From the NCBI RefSeq assembly GCF_001437285.1, contig NZ_JQBF01000005.1, positions 59,579-123,578 on the forward strand: a DNA stretch of 64,000 bases, written 5' to 3'. Both the position numbers and the translations under genes were made by a program. The DNA comes from Pediococcus pentosaceus. GTDB lineage: Bacteria > Bacillota > Bacilli > Lactobacillales > Lactobacillaceae. Below, one piece after another: positions 57,612 to 64,000 of this stretch. Position 1 is the stretch's first letter. Every line of letters begins with the position of its first letter. The notes beneath the pieces were generated by a model. It had not been told where the DNA came from and did no database searches. It worked only from the letters and a program-made list of their open reading frames with translations.

Positions 57612-58226
57612 TTAGACATCCTTTTGTTCTTTTTGTGCTAATAAAATTTGTTTTCTGATTTCAGACATTTCTTTGTCTAATTCATATGATTTAACCGAGG
57701 CCTTCTGCAACCGTGTTCTTAGTTCTTTTGGAAATTCTCCGTCAAATTTATAATTTAAAGAGTGCTCGATTGTAGCCCAAAAATTCATTTCAAGTGTACG
57801 TACTTGAATTTCTGCTAAAATTTTCTTTTGACCATTCATCATTTGAACCGGATATTCCACCACAATATGATAAGAACGGTAACCACTAGGTTTTTCATTT
57901 TCGACATAGTCTCGCTCTTCAATTACCGTCATATCAGTACGCTTCCGAATTAAATCGACAACTTCATAGATATCTTCTACGAATTGACACATAACACGGA
58001 CGCCAGCTATATCCTGCATGTCTTGTTCTATGCGTTCTTCTAGGACTTGGCGACGAACCATCTTTTCTTTTATACTTTCAACTGGTTTTACTCGTCCAGT
58101 CACAAACTCAATTGGACTTTCTTCTCCATTTTTTAGAAACTGAGTTCTCATACCCCTAAGCTTAACCTTTAATTCAGAAACAGCCTGGGAATATGGTAAT
58201 AAAAAGGTATCCCAATCTTTAATCAT
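57612..58226 (-). CDS. relQ: Small alarmone synthetase RelQ
   Basis: 204 residues holding only a (p)ppGpp synthetase domain: DIAGVRVMC at 72-80, the KPSGYRSYH loop at 112-120 and AEIQVRT at 138-144. There is no hydrolase or regulatory domain. It makes pppGpp/pGpp-type alarmones under cell-wall or other stress. The ATG at 58226 has GGAGG seven bases upstream. It heads the relQ-nadK-rluD-mgtE run and diverges from yjbH. Confidence 0.93.
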   Translation of the reverse strand: MIKDWDTFLLPYSQAVSELKVKLRGMRTQFLKNGEESPIEFVTGRVKPVESIKEKMVRRQVLEERIEQDMQDIAGVRVMCQFVEDIYEVVDLIRKRTDMTVIEERDYVENEKPSGYRSYHIVVEYPVQMMNGQKKILAEIQVRTLEMNFWATIEHSLNYKFDGEFPKELRTRLQKASVKSYELDKEMSEIRKQILLAQKEQKDV

Positions 58227-58393
58227 GCGTATCCCTCCGAACCAAATTAACAACCTCTTCTATTCTATCATAGAAACTAAAACTTCTTTTTAAACATTGT
58301 TTTCAGATTTTTTAAAACAAAATAATTGATTTTATATTTAAATTTGGTAAAGTAAAGACAGTTTGACTTATGTAATTCTTTGGAGGAATTAAA

Positions 58394-58990
58394 ATGCTTG
58401 AAACTTATCTTTTCATCACTCCCTGGGGTGATGAGTGCTTTAACTGCGAAAAAGAAACTATTCGATATTTTAAATATGCTGAGGAGAAAGTTGATTTTAA
58501 AATTATTACAGTTTTAAATATGAACGTTGTCCTTAAATTCATTAAACGCAATCAACTTAAAGACGCTAATTATAACGAACTTTTTAACCGAATGTATCTA
58601 ACTAGCCTTGATTATAAAGCCGCTAGTTATCAAGGAAAAGCCAAGGGACGTGCTTTCTTAATGGCAATGCAAAATGCAATCATTGACAACAATGTCCCAT
58701 ATTCATTTGAATTAGGTAGCACTATTGCTAGACAAGCTGGTTTAGATACAGCCATGTTTGAAGAAGATCGCCAATCAAAAATGACGCAAGAAGACTTTAA
58801 ACGGGATCAAAAACTTGCTCATGAAATGGGCGCCGAAGACATCCCAGCAGCGGTTATCTTTAATCTTAAAGATGAAGAATGTGGAGTCTTAATGGATCAC
58901 TATGACTACCAAACTCTTGCATCGGTGTGTCAATTAAAAATGATTCAAAAGACTCAGCCCAAGAAGTTGTTTACCCCTAAAACCCTATAG
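58394..58990 (+). CDS. yjbH: DsbA-like Spx adaptor, YjbH type
   Basis: 198 residues with a thioredoxin/DsbA-like fold and a CxxC at C15-C18 (ECFNCEKE) preceded by FITPWGD. The gene position, divergent from relQ and close to spx, is that of yjbH, whose product delivers Spx to ClpXP. TTTGGAGGAAT precedes the ATG. It is shorter than Bacillus YjbH (about 300), so the adaptor role is inferred mainly from context. Confidence 0.78.
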   Translation: MLETYLFITPWGDECFNCEKETIRYFKYAEEKVDFKIITVLNMNVVLKFIKRNQLKDANYNELFNRMYLTSLDYKAASYQGKAKGRAFLMAMQNAIIDNNVPYSFELGSTIARQAGLDTAMFEEDRQSKMTQEDFKRDQKLAHEMGAEDIPAAVIFNLKDEECGVLMDHYDYQTLASVCQLKMIQKTQPKKLFTPKTL

Positions 58991-58996
58991 TCTCCT

Positions 58997-59034
58997 AAAA
59001 TCAAAGCTTACTTATCCTACTTTGATTTTTTTTT
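58997..59034 (+). terminator. Terminator of yjbH, overlapping the coiA end
   Basis: A 10-bp stem (58997-59006 with 59020-59029, 13-base loop) ends in nine T on the plus strand. The coiA stop codon lies within it. Confidence 0.8.
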
Positions 59035-60038
59035 GCCAATTTTTCTGATAATGAATTATACCATTGCACTTTTTGAGAAATAAAATACCATTCGCCATCA
59101 TTACTGATAACGATGTTTTTCTCTAAAAGCATTTGCCAAAATTCAATATCAATTTGAGTAATATCAGTGATAGATACTTTAACTTTTTGTTCTGCTAAAA
59201 CCAAAAAGCGCACTCGATTTAGTAGTGGAATCCCACGATTCCTAAAATCAGTGCACAGTCGTGGAAAATGAACCGTCCAAGGACATCCCATTAAATTTTT
59301 ACCATTTGTATAGCACAATTGTTGTATTTCTACATATCGTTGGTCAATTTGATTTCCTAGTAAGGAATGTTCAATCTTGTAAGCCTCATATTCAACGGTA
59401 GGTAATTTGGGTCTTATAAATTCATTTTGATGACCTTTGCAATTAAAAATTCTTTCTTGATAAAGAACTTTGCCTAAAACTGCTCGTTGCATATTAAAAA
59501 ATACATGGGGAGCTTCTTGTTTAAGAGCATCCCAAGCTAAGATCCACCATCCTTCTTTTTTAGAAAAACGGCCAAATTTCTGTACGGTTTGAAAAAGACT
59601 TCCTTTTCCAAGATGTTTAGGGCCCGCAATCCAATAAGAGATTAACCCTAATTTCAAATACGCTTTAGTCCTTTTTTGAATTTCCTTTAACTTAATTGGA
59701 CTACATTGATATTCAACTAAGTATATGTGGTCATCGATTTCAACTCTCAAATCCGCTCTTTGCTTAATTTCTGGTAGATAAAATTCCGTCTGTACAGAAA
59801 TTTGACGTTGATTGAAGAAATCGACGACCTTTTTTTTACCCATTAAATGACGTTTAGTTTCACCTTTTGGCTGATAGCCTTGTTTCTTAGTAAAGGATTG
59901 ATGGGCAAAATAGTTCTTTTTGTATTGCCCGCTACATAGTTTTAACGCTCGTTGGCAACTTGGACAAAAGTACTTTTCATTCCGATCAGCCTTTCTTGCT
60001 TCCACTAAAGTTCCGTTTTTAGTTATTCCAATTTTCAT
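59001..60038 (-). CDS. coiA: Competence protein CoiA
   Basis: 345 residues. An N-terminal zinc-finger-like region (FCPSCQRALKLCSG) and a nuclease-like domain with VEYQCSP near residue 120 match CoiA, needed for recombination of transforming DNA in streptococci. The ATG at 60038 follows GGGGTG; the frame to 60095 lacks support. It begins close after the mecA terminator. Together with comEA-EB-EC it suggests that competence genes are conserved. Confidence 0.88.
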   Translation of the reverse strand: MKIGITKNGTLVEARKADRNEKYFCPSCQRALKLCSGQYKKNYFAHQSFTKKQGYQPKGETKRHLMGKKKVVDFFNQRQISVQTEFYLPEIKQRADLRVEIDDHIYLVEYQCSPIKLKEIQKRTKAYLKLGLISYWIAGPKHLGKGSLFQTVQKFGRFSKKEGWWILAWDALKQEAPHVFFNMQRAVLGKVLYQERIFNCKGHQNEFIRPKLPTVEYEAYKIEHSLLGNQIDQRYVEIQQLCYTNGKNLMGCPWTVHFPRLCTDFRNRGIPLLNRVRFLVLAEQKVKVSITDITQIDIEFWQMLLEKNIVISNDGEWYFISQKVQWYNSLSEKLAKKNQSRISKL

Positions 60039-60088
60039 TAGGTTCACCCCAATATAGAAATACGGCTTTTGGGATCTTTCCCACGAAA

Positions 60089-60116
60089 AAAACACAACAA
60101 ATTAATGTTGTGTTTT
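60089..60116 (-). terminator. Intrinsic terminator of mecA
   Basis: A perfect 10-bp stem (60090-60099 with 60106-60115, 6-base loop) followed by seven T on the minus strand. Confidence 0.88.
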
Positions 60117-60134
60117 GGTAAAATCTATTTTTGA

Positions 60135-60860
60135 TTATTTAAAATAACGCTTAGCCAGCTCTAAAGCTGCTCCATCCATAACTACTTCGCCATGTTCTCT
60201 AAGAACCTCGCTTGAAACAATAGTCGAATTCCCATATTCATACGCGATTGCTAAGTCATTCTTAATAGTTTCAGGGGAATTTTCACTGGTAAAGAAAGTT
60301 AATTCTAAATAATATATGTCATGATAACGGTACAGAACTGACTCAATTCCACTATTGGTTTTTATCAATTCTGCAATACTTGGTAAGCTTTCAAAATCCT
60401 CTAACTCTATCACTGATTTTTGCGTACTTCCAACTCCATTAGCATAGCCATTTAGATCAGCTGGATTTCCGTCACTCGTATAGCTTGAATCATCGTTATT
60501 TTTATCATTTGAATCTGTTTCGGCCAATTTTCTCTTTAAAAAGTCCGACACTTCATCCATCTCCCCATTACTAGGAGCATTGTCTTTTGATACTGATTTT
60601 ATAGCTTCTTCCATGCCATCAGTTGGGTTCTTACTAATGTATAGTTCTAACCCATTACGGTTAGGTAGCACTTGGAAAGTAACAGCATCATTACTAGCAA
60701 ACTGATGATCTGTATCTACCTCTTCTAATACCGAATAAAAGAAGCTCTCGATTTCTTTATGATTATCAAGTAAATCTAGGAACGTCACACCTCGCTCATT
60801 TAAATCATCCGAACTAATTGTTACTCGGATTGTATCATCATTAATTCGTTCCATTTCCAT
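60135..60860 (-). CDS. mecA: ClpCP adaptor protein MecA
   Basis: 241 residues. The N-terminal substrate-binding domain begins MEMERINDDTIRVTISSDDL; an acidic Ser/Asp/Asn linker (about 100-135) precedes the C-terminal ClpC-binding domain with LAIAYEYGN. MecA targets ComK/ComX-type factors and Spx for degradation. GGAGG lies nine bases before the start. It stands between coiA and spx with its own terminator. Confidence 0.92.
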   Translation of the reverse strand: MEMERINDDTIRVTISSDDLNERGVTFLDLLDNHKEIESFFYSVLEEVDTDHQFASNDAVTFQVLPNRNGLELYISKNPTDGMEEAIKSVSKDNAPSNGEMDEVSDFLKRKLAETDSNDKNNDDSSYTSDGNPADLNGYANGVGSTQKSVIELEDFESLPSIAELIKTNSGIESVLYRYHDIYYLELTFFTSENSPETIKNDLAIAYEYGNSTIVSSEVLREHGEVVMDGAALELAKRYFK

Positions 60861-60976
60861 TAATCAGCACCTCCAGTTCTATCGAAACTGAATGGAAATA
60901 ACAGTATATTTGTTTCCTATAATTATCCCACAAAATATAAGACAATACCACCTGTCCGTTTCAGGTTACCCAAAAT

Positions 60977-61032
60977 AAAAAGAATCATTTCGAGTTACTG
61001 TGGAGCCTTGTAAACCCAAAGTGATTCTTTTT
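60977..61032 (-). terminator. Extended terminator of spx
   Basis: An 11-bp outer stem (60977-60987 with 61022-61032) encloses a 34-base insert with further GTTAC/GTAAAC pairing. It ends in T on the minus strand and starts six bases past the spx stop. Confidence 0.78.
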
Positions 61033-61037
61033 CTATT

Positions 61038-61436
61038 TTAAAGGTTTGCGATACTTTGTGCTTTTGCCAATTCCAGTTGACGTACTTTTCGTGGTAAGAA
61101 ACGACGAATTTCATCTTCGTTATAACCAACTTGAAGTCGTTTGTCATCCATGATAATTGGACGTCGAAGCAATCCAGGATTTTCTTCAATTAAATTAATA
61201 AGTTGTTGGAGTGGTAAATCGTCCAAATCAACATTTAACTCTTGGAAAACTTTAGAGCGGCGAGAAATAATTTCTTCCGTACCATTCTCAGTCATCCGAA
61301 GAACTCTTTTAATTTCTTCGGCACTTAAGGGTTCAGAAAAGATATTTCTTTCTGTAAAATCAATTCTGTGTTCTTTCAACCACGCTTTTGCTTTTCGACA
61401 CGAAGTACAACTTGGTGATGTGTATAAAATAACCAT
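61038..61436 (-). CDS. spx: Global stress regulator Spx
   Basis: 132 residues, the exact Spx length, ArsC-like fold with the redox switch C10xxC13 in [14 protein letters not shown]. It binds the alpha subunit of RNA polymerase and redirects transcription during thiol stress. ATG at 61436 follows GGGGGAATTTAAT. MecA and a YjbH-type adaptor are encoded next to it, so its proteolytic control is encoded in the same region. Confidence 0.94.
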   Translation of the reverse strand: MVILYTSPSCTSCRKAKAWLKEHRIDFTERNIFSEPLSAEEIKRVLRMTENGTEEIISRRSKVFQELNVDLDDLPLQQLINLIEENPGLLRRPIIMDDKRLQVGYNEDEIRRFLPRKVRQLELAKAQSIANL

Positions 61437-61485
61437 ATTAAATTCCCCCTTTGGTGACCTGTACATTACTTAACCTGTAATTAAA

Positions 61486-61514
61486 ATTGTACAATGTTAT
61501 TTAGCTTTTGTCCA
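61486..61514 (-). promoter_or_regulatory. spx promoter
   Basis: On the minus strand TGGACA (61514-61509) and TACAAT (61491-61486) with a 17-base spacer, followed by a leader of about 45 bases. A C7 tract lies just upstream. Confidence 0.6.
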
Positions 61515-61691
61515 CCCCCCCGTTAACCTTTTTTCTTACAAAAAATAAATATAACAAAGGCATGCTTTTTAGAATAAGACCGTTTATTTCACACTAAATT
61601 TACACATTGGATAATTATGTTAAATAATTTTAAAAATAGAATTTAATAAAAACTTATAGAATACAAAAATCATAAGTTATGAAACTGTTTT

Positions 61692-62429
61692 CTAAATTTC
61701 GATGGTAAGCCCAACTTTAGGCGCAAAAACGTTGTTTTTATTTTTTGAAAATTGTTTTGTTTCTTTTAACATTTCGTCAATATCAATCTGTGGAGATAAG
61801 TGGCTGATCATTAATTGCTTTGCATTAGACTTATTAAATAACTCTGCCGTCTCTTTTGTACTTAGATGCCATTTTATTCCAGTATGATTACTCAAAAAAT
61901 TGGTATCTGTTACTAATAAATCACTATTAGTTGCAAATTTAACTAATTCGTCAAAATATCTTGTATCAGACGTAAATGTGAAAATTTTTCCAGTTTCTCG
62001 TTCTACAATTCGCGTTGCAAACGCTGGAACTGGGTGAATCGTCTTTTTGAAACTAACTGTAAAAGGACCTAAATCAATTTCTTCATTCTCATTATAACCT
62101 ACGCCTTGAGAAGCGTTTGGCCAAGTTAAAGCTCCAAAATTTAGTGGGTCTTCTGTATGCCCATATATTGGCAAAATTTCAACTTTATTCTTGGAATTTA
62201 GTTGCCATTGATACTGTAATACCCCTAAGTCAGCGGTATGATCATGATGATAATGTGTTAAAAGTACTGCATCTAAATCAAGTGGATTCAAATGCCTTTG
62301 TAATTCCAATAAAGTTCCTGAACCGGTATCTAACAATAAATTATAATTACCACTTTGCACTAAGTACCCTGTCGTTCCCACATTTTCGCTAGGATATCCA
62401 CCATAATATCCTAAAACTGTTATTTTCAT
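61692..62429 (-). CDS. MBL-fold metal-dependent hydrolase
   Basis: 245 residues of the RNase Z-like/YhfI group: TGSGTLLEL, then the metal motif HYHHDH at 59-64, DTNF and ISHLSPQID. The motif set is complete, so it should bind two metals. It is too short and lacks the exosite expected of tRNase Z, so substrate is unknown. It stands alone and is divergent from the gene at 62539. Confidence 0.82.
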   Translation of the reverse strand: MKITVLGYYGGYPSENVGTTGYLVQSGNYNLLLDTGSGTLLELQRHLNPLDLDAVLLTHYHHDHTADLGVLQYQWQLNSKNKVEILPIYGHTEDPLNFGALTWPNASQGVGYNENEEIDLGPFTVSFKKTIHPVPAFATRIVERETGKIFTFTSDTRYFDELVKFATNSDLLVTDTNFLSNHTGIKWHLSTKETAELFNKSNAKQLMISHLSPQIDIDEMLKETKQFSKNKNNVFAPKVGLTIEI

Positions 62430-62506
62430 ATTTAATTCCTCCCAATTACTTTATGTATCTATTTTAACGCAAAGTTATAATGGTTTTCGATTCGTTTTAA
62501 AACAAC

Positions 62507-62512
62507 TATAAT
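62507..62512 (+). promoter_or_regulatory. -10 box upstream of the TRAP/HmoB-like gene
   Basis: A perfect TATAAT about 27 bases before the start codon, with TTTCGA 16 bases further upstream as a poor -35 box. Confidence 0.5.
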
Positions 62513-62538
62513 AGAACATGGATGGAGGTGCTTATGTA

Positions 62539-63024
62539 ATGAAAAATTTAAATGTATCTTTCGGTAGTGAACCCGTTTTAAGAGAAATCAAAGAAAAATA
62601 TGCTTCTCGTAAGATGACTTTATTATCAAACTCTGCTAAAGAAACTAGCTTTCAATTAGTTGATTTTTCCGACCAGAAAAATGTTTTTTACTCGCTTAAT
62701 CGTTATAGAGTTCTTTTTGAAAGTCCATTCTTAAATATGGGTGATATTTTTATTTATGATTTTTTTGATTTAGCAGGTGATTCTCTCTCAGCTTTTGATG
62801 AAAAGGTGCGTCATTGGAGTGGCATTAATGCTGACTCTAGTTTTTTGCAAAGTGTACTTTTACTATCTCCTCTAGATGGAAAACCACATAATCGTGCTGT
62901 TCTAACCATCTGGAGTACGAATAAGTCCGATCAAGTCACTTTAGATACACACGATCTGAAAAAAACTTTGGAGCCTTACGTGAACCACAACTATTTTAGA
63001 ACTACTTATAAAGTACTGTTGTAA
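62539..63024 (+). CDS. Possible TRAP/HmoB-like dimeric alpha-beta barrel protein
   Basis: 161 residues, not firmly recognised. The order of segments resembles TRAP/HmoB proteins (ABM-like ferredoxin folds): an N-terminal strand region, a VFYSLNRYRVLFES middle and a late RAVLTIWSTNKSD strand. HmoB-type proteins degrade haem; this activity is only a guess and no haem-ligand residue is evident. ATG at 62539 is ten bases after GGAGG. The 72-residue membrane protein gene follows on the same strand. Confidence 0.55.
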   Translation: MKNLNVSFGSEPVLREIKEKYASRKMTLLSNSAKETSFQLVDFSDQKNVFYSLNRYRVLFESPFLNMGDIFIYDFFDLAGDSLSAFDEKVRHWSGINADSSFLQSVLLLSPLDGKPHNRAVLTIWSTNKSDQVTLDTHDLKKTLEPYVNHNYFRTTYKVLL

Positions 63025-63079
63025 TACTATGAAATTATAGTTATTATACTGTATACTGTTATAACGTATATAGAAAGGA

Positions 63080-63298
63080 ATGGTTCAAATTTTCTTAAAG
63101 AAGAACAATAAGGCTTTAATTTCAAATATTATTTTTGACTTTATTGTTGGGATTTTCTTTGTTTATTATCTAAAGGTCTCAGCTGACGTTTCTACATTCT
63201 TACGTACTATTTTAATTGTCTTTGCTGCTTATGACTTTACAGACATGTTTTTTAGTATCAAATTATTAATAGAACAAAAAAGAAATTCTAAAAAATAA
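63080..63298 (+). CDS. Small two-helix membrane protein
   Basis: 72 residues that I do not recognise. Two hydrophobic segments (about 15-33 and 40-58) are separated by KVSADVSTFLRT, and the C-terminus is basic (EQKRNSKK). The AAAGGA site directly touches the ATG, so the true start could differ. Two TATACT-like words near 63050 may be promoter elements. Confidence 0.6.
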   Translation: MVQIFLKKNNKALISNIIFDFIVGIFFVYYLKVSADVSTFLRTILIVFAAYDFTDMFFSIKLLIEQKRNSKK

Positions 63299-63312
63299 AC
63301 TTTCATAAGTAA

Positions 63313-63401
63313 AAAAGCACCTATTAATGCAACAGTGCTTCCCAATTAGTCAGATATTTGATCTAACTTTTAGGGAGTACTGAACGTTAATAGGTGCTTT
63401 T
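63313..63401. repeat. Extended hairpin element, possible MITE-like repeat or terminator
   Basis: A perfect 15-bp outer repeat (63313-63327 with 63387-63401) encloses a second arm pair (AGTGCTTCCC against GGGAGTACT) and a TTAG/CTAA tip. On the minus strand the inner words AAAAGTTA and CTGACTA match those of the element at 12287-12380. Confidence 0.65.
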
Positions 63402-63446
63402 CTTTCAAGAAAGACTCTACTGCATTTCTAACACAGTTAAATTAAA

Positions 63447-63477
63447 GTACAAAAAAAGAGTTAGTTAAAACTAACCC
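63447..63477 (-). terminator. Terminator of the tRNA cluster
   Basis: A 7-bp stem GGGTTAG/CTAACTC (one G-U) followed by seven T on the minus strand, 12 bases past tRNA-Cys. Confidence 0.8.
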
Positions 63478-63488
63478 ATTATTATTAA

Positions 63489-63559
<71 letters not shown>

Positions 63560-63643
63560 ATTATAATAAAAAAGTGTAATTACTCGCATAAAAATTACAC
63601 GAAAATTACACGAAATAGCTCGATAACAATCTTACTAAATTTA

Positions 63644-63727
63644 TGCCGCCGGTGGGGGTCGAACCCACACTCCCGTGAAGGAACTGGATTTTGAGTCCAG
63701 CGCGTCTGCCAATTCCGCCACAGCGGC
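63644..63727 (-). tRNA. tRNA-Leu (CAA)
   Basis: An 84-base class II tRNA with a long variable arm, acceptor GCCGCTG/CGGCGGC and anticodon loop CTCAAAA (CAA). No encoded CCA. Confidence 0.95.
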
Positions 63728-63774
63728 ATCTAGCGTTGCTATATTATAAAGTAGGTCTTTAAATCAACCTAAAG

Positions 63775-63848
63775 GGCGGTATGTGGGAATCGAACCCACG
63801 CGTGCCGGAGCCACAATCCGGTGCGTTAACCACTTCGCCAATACCGCC
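63775..63848 (-). tRNA. tRNA-His (GTG)
   Basis: Acceptor of eight pairs, including the extra 5' G opposite C73, which is diagnostic of tRNA-His. The anticodon loop is TTGTGGC (GTG). Confidence 0.95.
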
Positions 63849-63855
63849 ATCATGG

Positions 63856-63926
63856 CAGGGATAGTAGGAGTTGAACCCACACTGACGGTTTTGGAGACCG
63901 TAGTTCTACCATTAAACTATATCCCT
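63856..63926 (-). tRNA. tRNA-Trp (CCA)
   Basis: A 71-base cloverleaf starting AGGGATATAGTTTAATGG with anticodon loop CTCCAAA (CCA) and TTCAACT T-loop. The next three bases happen to read CCA. Confidence 0.95.
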
Positions 63927-63970
63927 ATCATTGGTAAAAACAAAACTAAATGTGAACTAAACGTTCACTA

Positions 63971-64000
63971 TGGCGCGGGACAGAATCGAACTGCCGACAC
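63971..64000 (-). tRNA. 3' part of a tRNA, probably tRNA-Phe
   Basis: The 3' acceptor strand, a T-arm (GGCAG TTCGATT CTGTC) and part of the variable loop are visible before the window ends. The GTGTCGGCAGTTCGATT run is characteristic of Firmicute tRNA-Phe; the anticodon is outside. Confidence 0.7.

Noticed and set aside
61512..61519. C7 tract upstream of spx as a phase-variation switch
   Set aside because: It lies just upstream of the -35 box rather than in a coding frame or spacer; effect on expression is speculative and the tract is short.

Overview
The window reads as chromosomal housekeeping DNA from a low-GC Gram-positive bacterium of the Lactobacillales, most likely Lactobacillaceae. 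The signs are RNase J1 and J2, a TypA/MnmA/DUF1831 gene set, the mraZ-rsmH-ftsL-pbp-mraY-murD-murG-divIB division cluster, a T-box upstream of ileS, a fruRKA operon, a LysM/NlpC-P60 secreted hydrolase with an Ala/Ser/Thr-rich linker, and a DUF4044 micro-gene. The genus cannot be fixed from the sequence alone. I see no prophage, CRISPR array, rRNA gene or intact transposase.

Layout. 1-630: 3'-truncated RNase J2 gene. 755-1484: divergent rpsO and rpsT. 1510-8554: minus-strand run with holA, the comEC-comEB-comEA uptake genes, coaD, rsmD, ylbG and ftsW. 8656-14905: typA, an inositol-phosphatase-family gene and UPF0223 on the minus strand, then def, an unknown membrane protein gene and rpoY-rnjA. 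15084-22685: NlpC/P60 hydrolase, fruRKA, an AI-2E family permease and prs. 22754-31148: recD2, TPR protein, phosphatase, then mnmA, DUF1831, cysteine desulfurase, mtnN, a small membrane protein, NUDIX and a cold-shock-domain protein. This second group links tRNA thiolation with SAM and nucleotide recycling.

31254-47728 is the cell-envelope core. mraZ-rsmH-ftsL-pbp-mraY-murD-murG-divIB ends at a terminator. ftsA-ftsZ-ylmG-ylmH-divIVA follow from a separate promoter and lead into ileS behind a T-box. The usual sepF gene is absent between ftsZ and ylmG. 47971-55906 holds a DUF4044 micro-gene, ftsK, trmL, a second AI-2E permease co-transcribed with an unusual orphan glucitol-type IIA gene, a lactonase, cutC and mgtE. 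55899-61436 is the conserved rluD-nadK-relQ / yjbH / coiA / mecA / spx region, which joins alarmone synthesis, competence and Spx proteolysis. 61692-63298 has an MBL hydrolase, a possible TRAP/HmoB-like protein and a small membrane protein. From 63489 to the right edge lies a minus-strand tRNA cluster (Phe, Trp, His, Leu, Cys), which often lies downstream of an rRNA operon; any such operon would be beyond the window.

No clear new multi-gene system stands out. The most interesting items are: (1) the orphan IIA-Gut-like protein that has Gln where the phosphorylated His should be, in an operon with an AI-2E permease and a translationally coupled 35-codon ORF; (2) two long extended-hairpin elements sharing a core, possibly MITE-like; (3) the missing sepF; (4) three 10-bp-spaced MraZ-type boxes; (5) an in-frame 84-bp tandem repeat in the secreted hydrolase. 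Start codons were reassigned from ribosome binding sites where the longest frame was implausible.
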